The translations under genes were made by a program, and so were the position numbers. A model generated the notes under the pieces. The model was not told the DNA's origin and did no database searches. It saw only the letters and a list, made by a program, of their open reading frames with translations. DNA of 64,000 nucleotides from Nocardia sp. BMG51109 (GTDB taxonomy: Bacteria; Actinomycetota; Actinomycetes; Mycobacteriales; Mycobacteriaceae): positions 2,418,001 through 2,482,000 of the forward strand of contig NZ_JAFQ01000004.1 in the NCBI RefSeq assembly GCF_000526215.1. Reading direction: 5' to 3'. Below are positions 26,056 to 35,133 of the stretch, one piece after another (position 1 is the first letter of the stretch; every line of letters starts with the position of its first letter).

Positions 26056-26910
26056 TCAGTCGCGGGCGCGCACCTCGAGGGTTTGCAGCGCACGGCCGAT
26101 CGGGCCCTGCTCGTCGTGCAGCACGGTCGAGCACAGGCCGACACCGTCGGGGCCGAGGGAGGTCTGCACGTCCAGGCCGATCCACTCGCCGTTCGGGTTT
26201 CGGAACAGGTCGACGGTGAGATCCGTGTTGAGGAAGGTCCACTTCTCCGGATCGAGCCGCGCCCCGACGCCATTGGCGATATCCGCGACGGCCAGGGTGC
26301 GGACCAGCGGGCTCATCCGCTCGTCGTCGACCACGGCGGTGCGCGGCCGCACCCACACCCGTCGCCCGCCGTCGAGGGACCGGAGATCGACCGTCTTCAC
26401 ATACCCGACATGCCACCCGGACGGGATCGTCGAGTCGGCATCCGGCGCCGCCGGAACCGGCGGCAGCGGAGCATCCGCGGCCAGGGTGACCGCCGTCGTG
26501 TCCGACGTCGCGATGCGCCACGCGCGGGCGGTGGCGACCACGCGGCGGGAGCCGTCGGGCCGGGCGGCCACGAGTTCGGCGGCCACGAGCTCGACCCGCT
26601 TGCCGGGCCGCTCGACCCAGGCGCGAACGTCGATCTCGGCCACCGGAATCGGCCCCAGGATCTCCATGGTCATCCGCGCCACCCGCGCCCCGTCCCGCGG
26701 ACCACACCGTTCGATCGCGCGCCCCAGCAGCGCCGACGGCGGCGCACCGTGCTGCATGGTGGCGGCCCAGACGCTCACCGTCGATTCGGTCGCCAGATAC
26801 CGCTCGAACCCGGCCTCGGACGATCTCCCCGACAGGTAGTAGGGCCGGATCTCCCGATGATCGCCCGCCGTCGATCCGTCGGCCCGGTCCGTCTCGTGCA
26901 CTCGGCTCAC
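26056..26910 (-). CDS. TesB-like acyl-CoA thioesterase family protein
   Basis: 284 residues forming a double hot-dog protein. The N-terminal hot-dog contains SVWAATMQHGAPPSALLGRAIE, RMTMEILGPIPVAEIDV; the C-terminal one contains DIANGVGARLDPEKWTFLNTDLTVDLFRNPNGEWIGLD. GTG at 26910 lies 6 nt after a TAGGTT box. It probably hydrolyses acyl-CoAs; chain length unknown. Confidence 0.82.
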   Translation of the reverse strand: MSRVHETDRADGSTAGDHREIRPYYLSGRSSEAGFERYLATESTVSVWAATMQHGAPPSALLGRAIERCGPRDGARVARMTMEILGPIPVAEIDVRAWVERPGKRVELVAAELVAARPDGSRRVVATARAWRIATSDTTAVTLAADAPLPPVPAAPDADSTIPSGWHVGYVKTVDLRSLDGGRRVWVRPRTAVVDDERMSPLVRTLAVADIANGVGARLDPEKWTFLNTDLTVDLFRNPNGEWIGLDVQTSLGPDGVGLCSTVLHDEQGPIGRALQTLEVRARD

Positions 26911-26916
26911 GGGGCA

Positions 26917-26922
26917 AACCTA
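26917..26922 (-). promoter_or_regulatory. candidate -10 box (TAGGTT), leaderless thioesterase gene
   Basis: TANNNT box 6 nt upstream of the GTG at 26910 on the minus strand. Confidence 0.4.
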
Positions 26923-27098
26923 CCAACCCGCCGGTTACCGCTCGGACCCCGACGAGGAGGCCGTGCCGGCGGGGCGGCGGGGTAGCCTCGGGAACAGTTC
27001 GGGGCCGGGGCCGGTTGGCACCGGCGTAAGCCACGTCACCCGTCTGTGAATCATCGAACACTGCCGGCCGGTGCTTCGGGCGGCAGCGAGGAGGAGAT

Positions 27099-27878
27099 AT
27101 GACCCGAGCGGTCCGCATCGGAGTCCAGCTACAGCCGCAGCACGCCCCCGACTACGGCCTGATCCGCGATGCCGTGCTCCGCGCCGAGGACGCGGGGGTG
27201 GATGTCGTCTTCAACTGGGATCACTTCTATCCGCTGTACGGGGATCCGGACGGCGCGCACTTCGAGTGCTGGACGATGCTCGGCGCGATCGCCGAGCAGA
27301 CCGAGCGGGTGGAGCTGGGCGCCCTGGTCACCGGCGGTGGCTACCGGAACCCGGATCTGCTCGCCGATATGGCACGCACCGTCGACCACATCTCCGGCGG
27401 CCGCTTGATTCTCGGCATCGGCGCCGGCTGGTTCGAGAAGGACTACGACGAGTACGGCTACGAATTCGGCACGGCCGGAACGCGTCTGGCGCTGCTGAAG
27501 GACTACATGGCGCGCATCGACGCCCGCCTGAAGAAGCTGAATCCGCAGCCCGTGCGCGATATTCCGATCCTGATCGGCGGTGGCGGCGAGAAGAAGACGC
27601 TGCGACTGGTCGCCGAGTACGCCGACATCTGGCACACCTTCGCGAAACTGGATGTGCTGGAACGCAAGTCGAAGATCCTCGCCGAACACTGCGCGACCGT
27701 GGGCACCGACCCGGGCGCTATCGAGCGCTCGGTCGACTGGCCGGGCGCCGATCATGCCGCGGCGCTGGTGGACGCCGGCGCGACCCTGTTCACGGTCGGC
27801 ACCGGCGGCCCCGAATACGACCTGACCCAGCTGGTGGAGGCCATCCGCTGGCGCGACCGGTTCCAGTCGGGCTCGTAA
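27099..27878 (+). CDS. LLM-class F420-dependent oxidoreductase
   Basis: 259 residues, TIM-barrel luciferase-like fold. Blocks typical of the F420 group: VFNWDHFYPLYGDPDGAHFE, ELGALVTGGGYRNPDLLADM, GGRLILGIGAGWFEKDYDEYG and IPILIGGGGEKKTLRLVAEYADIWH. GGAGGAGAT precedes ATG 27099 directly. A strong hairpin lies 33 bp after the stop. Substrate unknown; such enzymes move hydride between F420 and varied organic substrates. Confidence 0.92.
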   Translation: MTRAVRIGVQLQPQHAPDYGLIRDAVLRAEDAGVDVVFNWDHFYPLYGDPDGAHFECWTMLGAIAEQTERVELGALVTGGGYRNPDLLADMARTVDHISGGRLILGIGAGWFEKDYDEYGYEFGTAGTRLALLKDYMARIDARLKKLNPQPVRDIPILIGGGGEKKTLRLVAEYADIWHTFAKLDVLERKSKILAEHCATVGTDPGAIERSVDWPGADHAAALVDAGATLFTVGTGGPEYDLTQLVEAIRWRDRFQSGS

Positions 27879-27910
27879 CGGGCTGTCTCGACCGACACTG
27901 CGCCACTCCG

Positions 27911-27944
27911 GTTCTCGGCCGGGTCTTCGGGCCCGGCCGAGAAC
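27911..27944 (+). terminator. 13-bp hairpin after LLM oxidoreductase
   Basis: GTTCTCGGCCGGG, 8-nt loop, perfect complement to 27944; begins 33 bp past the stop at 27878. No U-tract. Confidence 0.75.
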
Positions 27945-28140
27945 GCAGCGGCAACCGGACTCGGAAGGCACTGCCGGGTGCGTATTTTCGGGCGCGGTGT
28001 CGGATCCGCAGGTGGACAGCCGCTTCCGTGCCGGCTCGAATCACCGTGATTCGATCGGTTCCCCCGAACGCCACGTGCCCTCATGATGGCTGCTGATCGC
28101 GTGCCGAATGCCGCGGTCGGTAGTGATGAGGGAGTCAGTG

Positions 28141-28278
28141 ATGGGCGAGCCGGGCCCCGCGGGGGACTCGCGACGGTCGGTGGTCGAGCGGATCGGCGTG
28201 GACTGGTGGGCGGTGATCGTCGCGGGTGTGGTCGTGCTGCTCGCTGTCGCCGGGGTGCTGCCGAAGATCCCGTGGTGA
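28141..28278 (+). CDS. 45-residue single-helix membrane peptide preceding YeiH-type exporter
   Basis: [19 protein letters not shown] then [19 protein letters not shown] and VLPKIPW: a short cytoplasmic head, one membrane helix and a 7-residue tail. GGGAG lies 6 nt before ATG 28141. The stop is 4 bp before the exporter ATG, so translation is coupled. In several YeiH-family proteins from other phyla I recall an N-terminal helix starting with a DWWAV-like motif, so this is probably that helix encoded separately. Easily missed because of its size. Confidence 0.7.
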   Translation: MGEPGPAGDSRRSVVERIGVDWWAVIVAGVVVLLAVAGVLPKIPW

Positions 28279-28282
28279 TCCG

Positions 28283-29389
28283 ATGGCCACCGAAACAACT
28301 ACTCCGGCAACGGAGTTCGTGCCAGGGCGGCGGGTGCTCGACTATCTGCCGGGTGTCGCGCTGCTGATCGCGGTCGGGCTGCTCGGCAAGTACACCCAGA
28401 TCTGGGTGAACGATTTCGCGCACGACCGCGAATGGCGTTTCCCGGACATCGAATATGTGCTGTGGGCCATCCTCTTCGGGCTGATCATCGCCAATACCGT
28501 CGGCGTGCACCGGATCTTCAAGCCGGGTATCGGAACCTACGAGTTCTGGCTGAAGGTCGGCATCGTCGCGCTGGGCTCGCGGTTCGTGCTCGGTGACGTG
28601 GCGAAGCTGGGCGGGACCAGTTTCGTGCTGATCCTGGTCGATATGACGGTCGCGGGGGCGATCATCCTCGTGGTGGCGCGGTTGCTGGGGCTGTCCGGCA
28701 AGCTGGGTTCGCTACTGGCGGTGGGGACTTCGATCTGCGGGGTCTCGGCGATCGTGGCCGCCCGGGGCGCCATCCGCGCCCGCAACGCGGACGTCGGCTA
28801 CGCGATCGCCGCCATTCTCGCGCTGGGTGCGGTGGCGCTGTTCACCCTGCCCGCGATCGGGCACGGCCTCGGCCTGACCGATCACGAGTTCGGCCTGTGG
28901 GCCGGTCTGGCCGTGGACAACACCGCCGAGACCACCGCGACCGGCTACGCCTACTCCGAGGAGGCGGGCAAGGTGGCGGTGCTGGTGAAGTCGACGCGCA
29001 ACGCCCTGATCGGGTTCGTGGTGCTGGGCTTCGGTCTGTACTGGGCGGCGCGGGGCGAGGCCGACGCGCTCGCGCCGGGGCTGCGCGCCAAGGCGGCGTT
29101 CGTCTGGGAGAAGTTCCCCAAGTTCGTGCTCGGTTTCCTGGTCGTGTCGGCGCTGGCGACGGTGCACTGGATCGACAAGGCCCAGCTGGCGAGCCTGGCC
29201 AACGTGTCCAAGTGGGCGTTCCTGCTCACCTTCGCGGGGGTCGGGCTGAACACCGACTTCCGTGAGCTCGGGCGCACCGGCTGGCGTCCGCTGGTGGTGG
29301 CGGTGGTCGGCCTGGTGGTCGTGGCGACCGTGTCGCTGGGGTTGATGTTGTTCACCACGCGGGTGTTGCACTGGGGTGTGGTCGACTGA
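28283..29389 (+). CDS. YeiH/UPF0324 family putative sulfate exporter
   Basis: 368-residue polytopic membrane protein with about ten helices. Family signatures: [50 protein letters not shown] and [14 protein letters not shown]. Members are thought to export sulfate or sulfite-like anions or taurine metabolites; function is inferred from the family. ATG at 28283 starts 4 bp after the 45-residue membrane peptide, with no ribosome site of its own, consistent with coupling. Confidence 0.88.
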   Translation: MATETTTPATEFVPGRRVLDYLPGVALLIAVGLLGKYTQIWVNDFAHDREWRFPDIEYVLWAILFGLIIANTVGVHRIFKPGIGTYEFWLKVGIVALGSRFVLGDVAKLGGTSFVLILVDMTVAGAIILVVARLLGLSGKLGSLLAVGTSICGVSAIVAARGAIRARNADVGYAIAAILALGAVALFTLPAIGHGLGLTDHEFGLWAGLAVDNTAETTATGYAYSEEAGKVAVLVKSTRNALIGFVVLGFGLYWAARGEADALAPGLRAKAAFVWEKFPKFVLGFLVVSALATVHWIDKAQLASLANVSKWAFLLTFAGVGLNTDFRELGRTGWRPLVVAVVGLVVVATVSLGLMLFTTRVLHWGVVD

Positions 29390-29408
29390 TGGGTAGTGTT
29401 TCCGGCTA

Positions 29409-31016
29409 ATGTTTTCGCCTATGGTCCGTTTGCCCGTATCACGATCCCGTGCGCTGATCGCGGTGGTTTCGGTCCTGAGCCTGCTGTTTCTGACGGCGTG
29501 TGGTTCGGACAGCAGCAACACCTCGGCGAACAGCGGGCTGTGCGCACCGCCGGGTGTCGAGTCGGCGTCCGCGGCACCGACCAACCTGGCCACGGGCGCC
29601 CAGTCCGGGACCGACCGGTTCACCACGCCGAACACCGTTCCGCTGGAGGGGATCGATACCGGCAAGCTCGGCCTGCTCACGCCGGGCACGCTGAGCGTCG
29701 GCACGCTGTCGGACGCGCCGCCGAGCATCTGCGTGAATGGGCAGGGCACCTACACCGGCTTCGACAACGAGCTGCTGCGTGCGATCGGCGCGAAACTCGG
29801 CCTGCGGGTGGAGTTCAACGGCACCGAATTCTCCGGCCTGCTGGCGCAGGTGGCCAACGGGCGATTCGATGCCGGTTCGTCGAGCATCACCACCACCGAC
29901 GAGCGCCGGAAGCTGGTGGGGTTCACCAACGGCTACGACTTCGGCTATTTCTCGCTGGTGGTGCCGAACGGCAGTGCGGTGCACGGTTTCTCGGACCTGA
30001 AACCGGGCGTGCGGATCGGCGTGGTGCAGGGCACGGTGCAGGACGAGTACGTCGTCAACACGCTGAAGCTGGAGCCGGTGAAGTTCCCGGACTACAACAC
30101 CGCGTACGCGAATCTGAAGTCCGGCCAGATCGACGCCTGGGTCGCCCCGTCGGCGCAGGCCACCGGCGCCGTCCAGCCGGGCGATTCCACCGCGATCGTG
30201 CAGAACACCTTCAGCCTGGACAACTTCACGGCGTGGGCGGTGCGCAAGGACAACCAGCCGCTGATCGATGCGCTCAACGCCGGCCTGGACGCGATCATCG
30301 CCGACGGCACGTACGCGAAGCTCTATTCCGACTGGGCGCCAAGGACTTTCCCGCCGGGCTGGAAACCGGGATCCAAGGCCGCGCCGACGCCGCAGCTGCC
30401 GGACTTCGACGAGATCGCCGCCGAGCACCAGAAACCCGACGCCCAGCAGCAGGCCGCGCCCAAGTCGACCCTGGAGCAACTGCGGGACACGTTCTTCGAC
30501 TGGTCGCTGTACCGCAAGGCATTTCCCGACCTGCTCGAGACCGGTCTGCCGAATACCCTGATCCTGGCGCTGGTCTCGGGTGTCCTGGGCACCCTGCTGG
30601 GCATGCTGCTGGCGGTCGCCGGAATCTCGCGCACGCGCTGGCTGCGGTGGCCCGCACGGGTGTACACCGATATCTTCCGCGGCCTGCCCGCCGTGGTGAT
30701 CATCCTGCTGATCGGCCTCGGCATCGGCCCGGTGGTCAAGAACCTCACCGGGAACAACCCGTACTGGCTGGGCGCGGTGGGGCTGGCGCTGCTGGCCTCC
30801 GCGTATATCGGCGAGATCTTCCGCTCCGGCATCCAATCCGTGGAGGCGGGGCAGCTGGAGGCCGCGCGGGCCATCGGGTTCGGGTATCGGCAGTCGATGA
30901 CCCTGGTGGTGATCCCGCAGGGCGTGCGGCGGGTGCTGCCCGCGCTGATGAACCAGTTCATCGCGCTGATCAAGGACTCCTCGCTGATCTACTTCCTGGG
31001 CCTGCTGGCCTCGTAG
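29409..31016 (+). CDS. amino-acid ABC transporter binding protein-permease fusion, truncated by in-frame TAG
   Basis: 535 residues as written. The lipobox LTAC at C31 is followed by a polar-amino-acid binding domain (to about 345; GQGTYTGFDNELLRAIGAKLG, FDAGSSSITTTDERR), then a permease domain with EAARAIGFGYRQSMTLVVIPQG. The reading frame stops at TAG 31014-31016 just after IYFLGLLAS, then continues in frame for 68 codons (RELFAVGRDL... including the last membrane helix). Relatives have Gln here, so one CAG-to-TAG change explains it. A truncated permease lacking its final helix is unlikely to work. ATG 29409 lies 9 nt after TAGTGT. Confidence 0.85.
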   Translation: MFSPMVRLPVSRSRALIAVVSVLSLLFLTACGSDSSNTSANSGLCAPPGVESASAAPTNLATGAQSGTDRFTTPNTVPLEGIDTGKLGLLTPGTLSVGTLSDAPPSICVNGQGTYTGFDNELLRAIGAKLGLRVEFNGTEFSGLLAQVANGRFDAGSSSITTTDERRKLVGFTNGYDFGYFSLVVPNGSAVHGFSDLKPGVRIGVVQGTVQDEYVVNTLKLEPVKFPDYNTAYANLKSGQIDAWVAPSAQATGAVQPGDSTAIVQNTFSLDNFTAWAVRKDNQPLIDALNAGLDAIIADGTYAKLYSDWAPRTFPPGWKPGSKAAPTPQLPDFDEIAAEHQKPDAQQQAAPKSTLEQLRDTFFDWSLYRKAFPDLLETGLPNTLILALVSGVLGTLLGMLLAVAGISRTRWLRWPARVYTDIFRGLPAVVIILLIGLGIGPVVKNLTGNNPYWLGAVGLALLASAYIGEIFRSGIQSVEAGQLEAARAIGFGYRQSMTLVVIPQGVRRVLPALMNQFIALIKDSSLIYFLGLLAS

Positions 31017-31223
31017 CGGGAGTTGTTCGCCGTCGGGCGCGACCTCAACGCGCAGACCGGCAACCTCTCTCCGCTGGTCGCCGCCGGCCTGGTCTACCTG
31101 CTGCTCACCATTCCGCTGACCCATCTGGTGAACTACGTCGACCGTCGGCTGCGGACCGGGCGCACCGAGGAGCCGGTGGATCCCATCGAACAGTCGGCCG
31201 TCACGGAAGGGCGCGGAGCGTGA
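31017..31223 (+). pseudogene. C-terminal remainder of the interrupted permease
   Basis: In-frame continuation beyond the amber codon: RELFAVGRDLNAQTGNLSPL, the last membrane helix VAAGLVYLLLTIPLTHLV, and a charged tail ending EGRGA at TGA 31221-31223. That stop overlaps the ATPase GTG (GTGA), the normal coupling for an intact operon. The region is well conserved, so the interruption is recent or is a sequencing error. Confidence 0.75.
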
Positions 31224-31969
31224 GCGACAATCCGAATCAGCAGCACAGCTCCTCGCTGACCGGCACCGGCCTGCACCTGACCCTGGGCCGCAACGAGGTG
31301 CTGCGCGGTATCGACATCCACGTCGACGCGGGCCGCACCACCACCGTGATCGGCCCGTCCGGCTCCGGTAAGTCCACGCTGCTGCGCGTGCTGAACCGCC
31401 TGTACGAGCCGGATTCCGGCGACGTGCTGCTCGACGGCGTCTCGGTGCTCACGGAGGATCCGGACCGGCTGCGCCGGCGCATCGGCATGGTCTTCCAGCA
31501 TTTCAACCTGTTCCCGCACATGACCATCGCCGAGAACGTGGCGCTGGGACCGCGCAAGCTGCTCGGACTGCCGAAGGACGAGGCGCGCGCGGTGGCCGTC
31601 GAGCAGCTGGAGGCCGTGGGCCTCGCGGGGCGCGCCGACGCGCGCCCGGCGAACCTGTCCGGCGGGCAGCAGCAGCGCGTCGCGATCGCCCGGGCGCTGG
31701 CGATGAAGCCGGGGCTGATGCTGTTCGACGAGGCCACCTCGGCGCTGGATCCGGAACTGATCAAGGGCGTGCTGGCGCTGATGACCGACCTGGCCTCCGG
31801 CGGCATGACGATGCTCGTCGTGACGCACGAAATGGGTTTCGCCCGTTCGGTGTCCGATCGCGTGGTGTTCATGGACCGGGGCCGGGTCGTCGAATCCGGC
31901 GTGCCGGATCGGATCTTCGACGATGCCGAGACCCCGCGGTTGCGCCAGTTCCTCTCGCAGGTGCTGTAG
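31220..31969 (+). CDS. amino-acid ABC transporter ATPase (GlnQ-type)
   Basis: 249 residues. Walker A GPSGSGKST, Q-loop VFQHFNLFPHMT, signature LSGGQQQRVAIARAL, Walker B LMLFDEATSALD, switch His VVTHEMGFA. GTG at 31220 overlaps the permease stop, so its translation normally depends on ribosomes finishing the permease; the upstream amber codon 200 bp earlier should therefore be polar. Substrate probably a polar amino acid such as Gln or Glu. Confidence 0.93.
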   Translation: MSDNPNQQHSSSLTGTGLHLTLGRNEVLRGIDIHVDAGRTTTVIGPSGSGKSTLLRVLNRLYEPDSGDVLLDGVSVLTEDPDRLRRRIGMVFQHFNLFPHMTIAENVALGPRKLLGLPKDEARAVAVEQLEAVGLAGRADARPANLSGGQQQRVAIARALAMKPGLMLFDEATSALDPELIKGVLALMTDLASGGMTMLVVTHEMGFARSVSDRVVFMDRGRVVESGVPDRIFDDAETPRLRQFLSQVL

Positions 31970-32101
31970 CCGGAAACGAACAATCCGACCGGTACGGCTG
32001 TGGCAAGCGTCACGTATTGGCCCTGTGTTCACCTGTTCGTCTTCCGGCCCTTGCCTGCGCTGTTTAGCGTGCGCCCAGCACGCTGAACCCCGGGAGCAAC
32101 A

Positions 32102-34195
32102 GTGAGTTCTCACCCTTCGCCGCCGAAGTCGGCGATCCAACCGTTGACCTTGTTCGTCAAGCGGGACGGCGGCCCCAGGCGGTCGTCGCTCACCTGCCGA
32201 TACAAGTGCGGTGACGCCTGTGCGCACGAGGCGCCCAACACCTCGGGCAACGAATACTTCGGCGATATCGTCCGCTCGGCCCTGTCGCGTCGCGGCATGC
32301 TCAAGGGCGGTGCGGCGGTGGTGGCCGCGTTCGGCACGGGCGGTCTGCTGGCGGCTTGCGGTGACGACGAGCCCACCGGCACGGCCGCCGGGGGCACCCT
32401 GGTCGACGGCGTGCCGGTCGGAACCAACTTCACACCGGTCGTGCCGAATTCCGAGGACGCCTTCGTGACCGCGGCCGGTTACGAGCACCAGGTCGTGATC
32501 CGGTGGGGCGACCCGCTGTTCGCCGACGCCCCGAAGTTCGACCCGGCGCGGCAGACCCCGGAGTCGCAGGCCAAGCAGTTCGGGTTCAACAACGATTTCG
32601 CCGCCCTGCTGCCGATCGACGGCGCGCCGGACACCTACCTCATGGTGGTCAACCACGAGTACACCACCGAGCCGCAGATGTTCCCGGGCTACGATCCGGC
32701 GAATCCGTCCGAGGTCCACTATCGCACCGCCCTTGCGGCACATGGTCTTTCGGTGGTCCAGGTGCGCGGCGAGGCCGGATCCGGCAGGCTCACACCGGAA
32801 TTCGGTCAGTACAACCGCCGCATCACCGGCACGACCGAATTCGTGGTCACCGGCCCGGCCGCCGGCAGCCCGTTGTTGAAAACCGCCGCCGACCCGACCG
32901 GCACCAAGGTGCTCGGCACGTTCAACAACTGTTCCGGCGGCCGGACCCCTTGGGGCACGGTGCTTTCCGGCGAGGAGAACATCAACCAGTACTTCGCCAA
33001 CGCGGGACAGACGCCGGAACCGGCGAAGTCCCGGCTGGCGCGCTACGGCTTCAGCGACGCCTCCGAGCGCAAGTGGGAGCGGTTCGACCCCCGCTTCGAT
33101 CTGACCAAGGAACCCAACGAGGCCAACCGGTTCGGCTGGGTCGTCGAGGTCGATCCGTGGGATCCGTCCGCGAAGCCGATCAAGCACACCGCGCTCGGGC
33201 GGTTCAAGCACGAGGCGGCGACCATCCACGTCACCGGGGACGGGACCGTGGTCGCCTATCTGGGCGACGACGAGCGCTTCGACTACATGTACAAGTTCGT
33301 GTCCTCCCGCAAGATGCAGTCCGGCGGAACGGCGGCCGACCGCCGCACGAACACCGCCATCCTGGACGCGGGCACGCTGTATGTCGCCAAGTTCACCGGC
33401 GACCATCCGGACCGGATCGACGGTAGTGGAAAGCCGCCCTCCGACCAGGGTTTCACCGGTAAGGGCAGCTGGATTCCGCTATTGGTGACCGGCGAGGACG
33501 GCAAGGCCGAATCGAAGGTCGAGGGGTTCACGGCCGAGGAGGTCGCGGTGTTCACCCGGCTCGCGGCCGATAAGGCCGGCGCCACCAAGATGGACCGGCC
33601 CGAGGACTTCGAGGCGAACCCCAAGTCCGGCAAGGTGTATGTCGCGCTGACCAACAACGAGAAGCGCGGCACCGACGGCAAGGCCGCCGCCGACGAGGCG
33701 AACCCGCGCAACGCCAACAAGTTCGGCCAGGTGCTCGAGCTCGACGACGACCACGCCGGCACCACATTCACCTGGACCGTGCTGCTGCTCTGCGGCGATC
33801 CGAAGACCGCCGACACCTACTTCGCCGGATTCGACAAGGCGAACATCAGCCCGATCGCCGCGCCGGACAACCTCGCCTTCGACGACCACGGCAACCTGTG
33901 GATCTCCACCGACTCGTCGCGGGCCATGGAGGCCAACGACGGACTGTTCTCGGTGGTGCTGGACGGCCCCAACCGCGGCGAGACCAAACAGTTCCTGACG
34001 GTGCCGTTCGGCGCCGAGACATGCGGTCCCATCGTCACCGGCAAGCGGGTCACGGTGTGCGTTCAGCACCCCGGCGAGCGCGACGGGGCGACGGCGGACA
34101 AGCCCGCATCGCATTGGCCCGACGGCGGCAGCTCACTGCCGCGGCCGTCGGTGGTGGCGGTGTGGAATGGCAAGGGCGGCAACATCGGTGCGTAA
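32102..34195 (+). CDS. PhoX family protein (DUF839), Tat-exported
   Basis: 697 residues. A long n-region with a Cys pair (CRYKCGDAC) precedes the twin-arginine motif SRRGMLKGG (about residue 61) and a hydrophobic stretch ending in LLAACGDDE, a lipobox, so it may be a Tat lipoprotein. The PhoX beta-propeller follows: FNNDFAALLPIDG, NNCSGGRTPWGTVLSGEENINQYF, GRFKHEAATIHV, MDRPEDFEANPKSGKVYVALTNN and APDNLAFDDHGNLWISTD. Known PhoX enzymes are Ca/Fe alkaline phosphatases. GTG at 32102 has GGGAG 5 nt upstream. Confidence 0.9.
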   Translation: MSSHPSPPKSAIQPLTLFVKRDGGPRRSSLTCRYKCGDACAHEAPNTSGNEYFGDIVRSALSRRGMLKGGAAVVAAFGTGGLLAACGDDEPTGTAAGGTLVDGVPVGTNFTPVVPNSEDAFVTAAGYEHQVVIRWGDPLFADAPKFDPARQTPESQAKQFGFNNDFAALLPIDGAPDTYLMVVNHEYTTEPQMFPGYDPANPSEVHYRTALAAHGLSVVQVRGEAGSGRLTPEFGQYNRRITGTTEFVVTGPAAGSPLLKTAADPTGTKVLGTFNNCSGGRTPWGTVLSGEENINQYFANAGQTPEPAKSRLARYGFSDASERKWERFDPRFDLTKEPNEANRFGWVVEVDPWDPSAKPIKHTALGRFKHEAATIHVTGDGTVVAYLGDDERFDYMYKFVSSRKMQSGGTAADRRTNTAILDAGTLYVAKFTGDHPDRIDGSGKPPSDQGFTGKGSWIPLLVTGEDGKAESKVEGFTAEEVAVFTRLAADKAGATKMDRPEDFEANPKSGKVYVALTNNEKRGTDGKAAADEANPRNANKFGQVLELDDDHAGTTFTWTVLLLCGDPKTADTYFAGFDKANISPIAAPDNLAFDDHGNLWISTDSSRAMEANDGLFSVVLDGPNRGETKQFLTVPFGAETCGPIVTGKRVTVCVQHPGERDGATADKPASHWPDGGSSLPRPSVVAVWNGKGGNIGA

Positions 34196-34246
34196 GCCGC
34201 CGCCCCTGGCGGAGCCATCTCGCGTGTTGTGAGGGGACGCGTGGGT

Positions 34247-34288
34247 CGAGGGGGTCGCCACCCGTCCGCGGGTTCCGCGACCCCCTCG
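34247..34288. terminator. 12-bp hairpin with nested stem between convergent genes
   Basis: CGAGGGGGTCGC (34247-34258) pairs perfectly with 34277-34288; the loop holds a second 5-bp stem (ACCCG/CGGGT). It lies between the PhoX gene and the GH25 gene, which converge. It is followed by a 14-bp direct repeat (GTCTCCGCTGGCTC, 34288-34301 and 34303-34316). Confidence 0.65.
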
Positions 34289-34337
34289 TCTCCGCTGGCT
34301 CCGTCTCCGCTGGCTCGCGCCGCGCGCTCGGGCCGGA

Positions 34338-35087
34338 TCAGCTGCTGCCGGTCGGCGGCATGTTCGCGAACCGCGCGAAATCGCCCTGCGCCCCGCTGTA
34401 GACGTTCATATCGGTCTTCCCGCCGATACCCGGAACATGCCCGGAATCGGTGGTCTGCCAGAACGTCCAGGCCGGCCAGCCGCCGGGCACCTCGGGCTGG
34501 TCGTTGCCGCGGTAGTCGGCGATCCACAGCGGGTAGCCGGTGAACTCGTTGGTGTCGGCCATCGCCGTCTTCCAGAACGTCGGATAGGTGTAGATGATCG
34601 GCGCCCGGCCGGTGAGCGCCTGCACCGTGTTCAGGTAGCGATGCGTCCAGTCGATCAGCCCCGCCGGCGGCAGGCCGCCGGACGTCTCCAGGTCGAGGAC
34701 CGGCGGCAGGTCCAGCGGGCCGTTCTGGCCGAGGACCGTCGTCGCGTACAGCGCCGCCTGCGGTTCGGGCGGCAGTTCGGGATGCGCGTAGTGATAGGTG
34801 CCGCGGGCGACTCCGGCCGCGCGCATCAGCACGCTGTCCGGCACGAAGTACGGGTTGACGTAGTTGAGCCCCTCGGTGGCCTTCACCATCGCGAAGTTGT
34901 TGCCCGAGGCCCTGACCTCGAACCAGTTGATCATCCGGCCGTCGACATGCTGCCAGGACGAGACGTCCGGACCCGCCGGTTCGGCGATTGCCATGGAAGT
35001 TGCGGAAAGGATGCCTGCCGCCGCTATCGCGGGCAGAACCAGGAGAGCGCGACGAACTTTCGGACGGGCCACGGTGCGTCGGTACAT
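34338..35087 (-). CDS. secreted GH25 family lysozyme-like hydrolase
   Basis: 249 residues. A signal peptide (basic MYRRTVARPKVRR, hydrophobic core, AIA cleavage) leads directly into the GH25 barrel: GPDVSSWQ (first Asp), NFAMVKATEGLNYVNPYF, GTYHYAHP, PPVLDLETSGG (catalytic Asp/Glu), APIIYTYPTFW and PAWTFWQTTDSG. It cleaves the glycan strand of peptidoglycan outside the cell. No binding domain is attached. Divergent or unlinked to neighbours. Confidence 0.92.
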   Translation of the reverse strand: MYRRTVARPKVRRALLVLPAIAAAGILSATSMAIAEPAGPDVSSWQHVDGRMINWFEVRASGNNFAMVKATEGLNYVNPYFVPDSVLMRAAGVARGTYHYAHPELPPEPQAALYATTVLGQNGPLDLPPVLDLETSGGLPPAGLIDWTHRYLNTVQALTGRAPIIYTYPTFWKTAMADTNEFTGYPLWIADYRGNDQPEVPGGWPAWTFWQTTDSGHVPGIGGKTDMNVYSGAQGDFARFANMPPTGSS

Positions 35088-35133
35088 GGCTAAGAGCGTA
35101 AGCAGCCGAGCCGATTGTGACCACCGTCATGGC

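Noticed and set aside
29396..31969. 857-residue frame fused to the ATPase
   Set aside because: The first 608 codons are an out-of-frame reading of the binding protein-permease gene; the ATPase begins at GTG 31220.
31133..33406. Long minus-strand frame opposite the ATPase and PhoX genes
   Set aside because: Arg/His-rich antisense translation with no family features.
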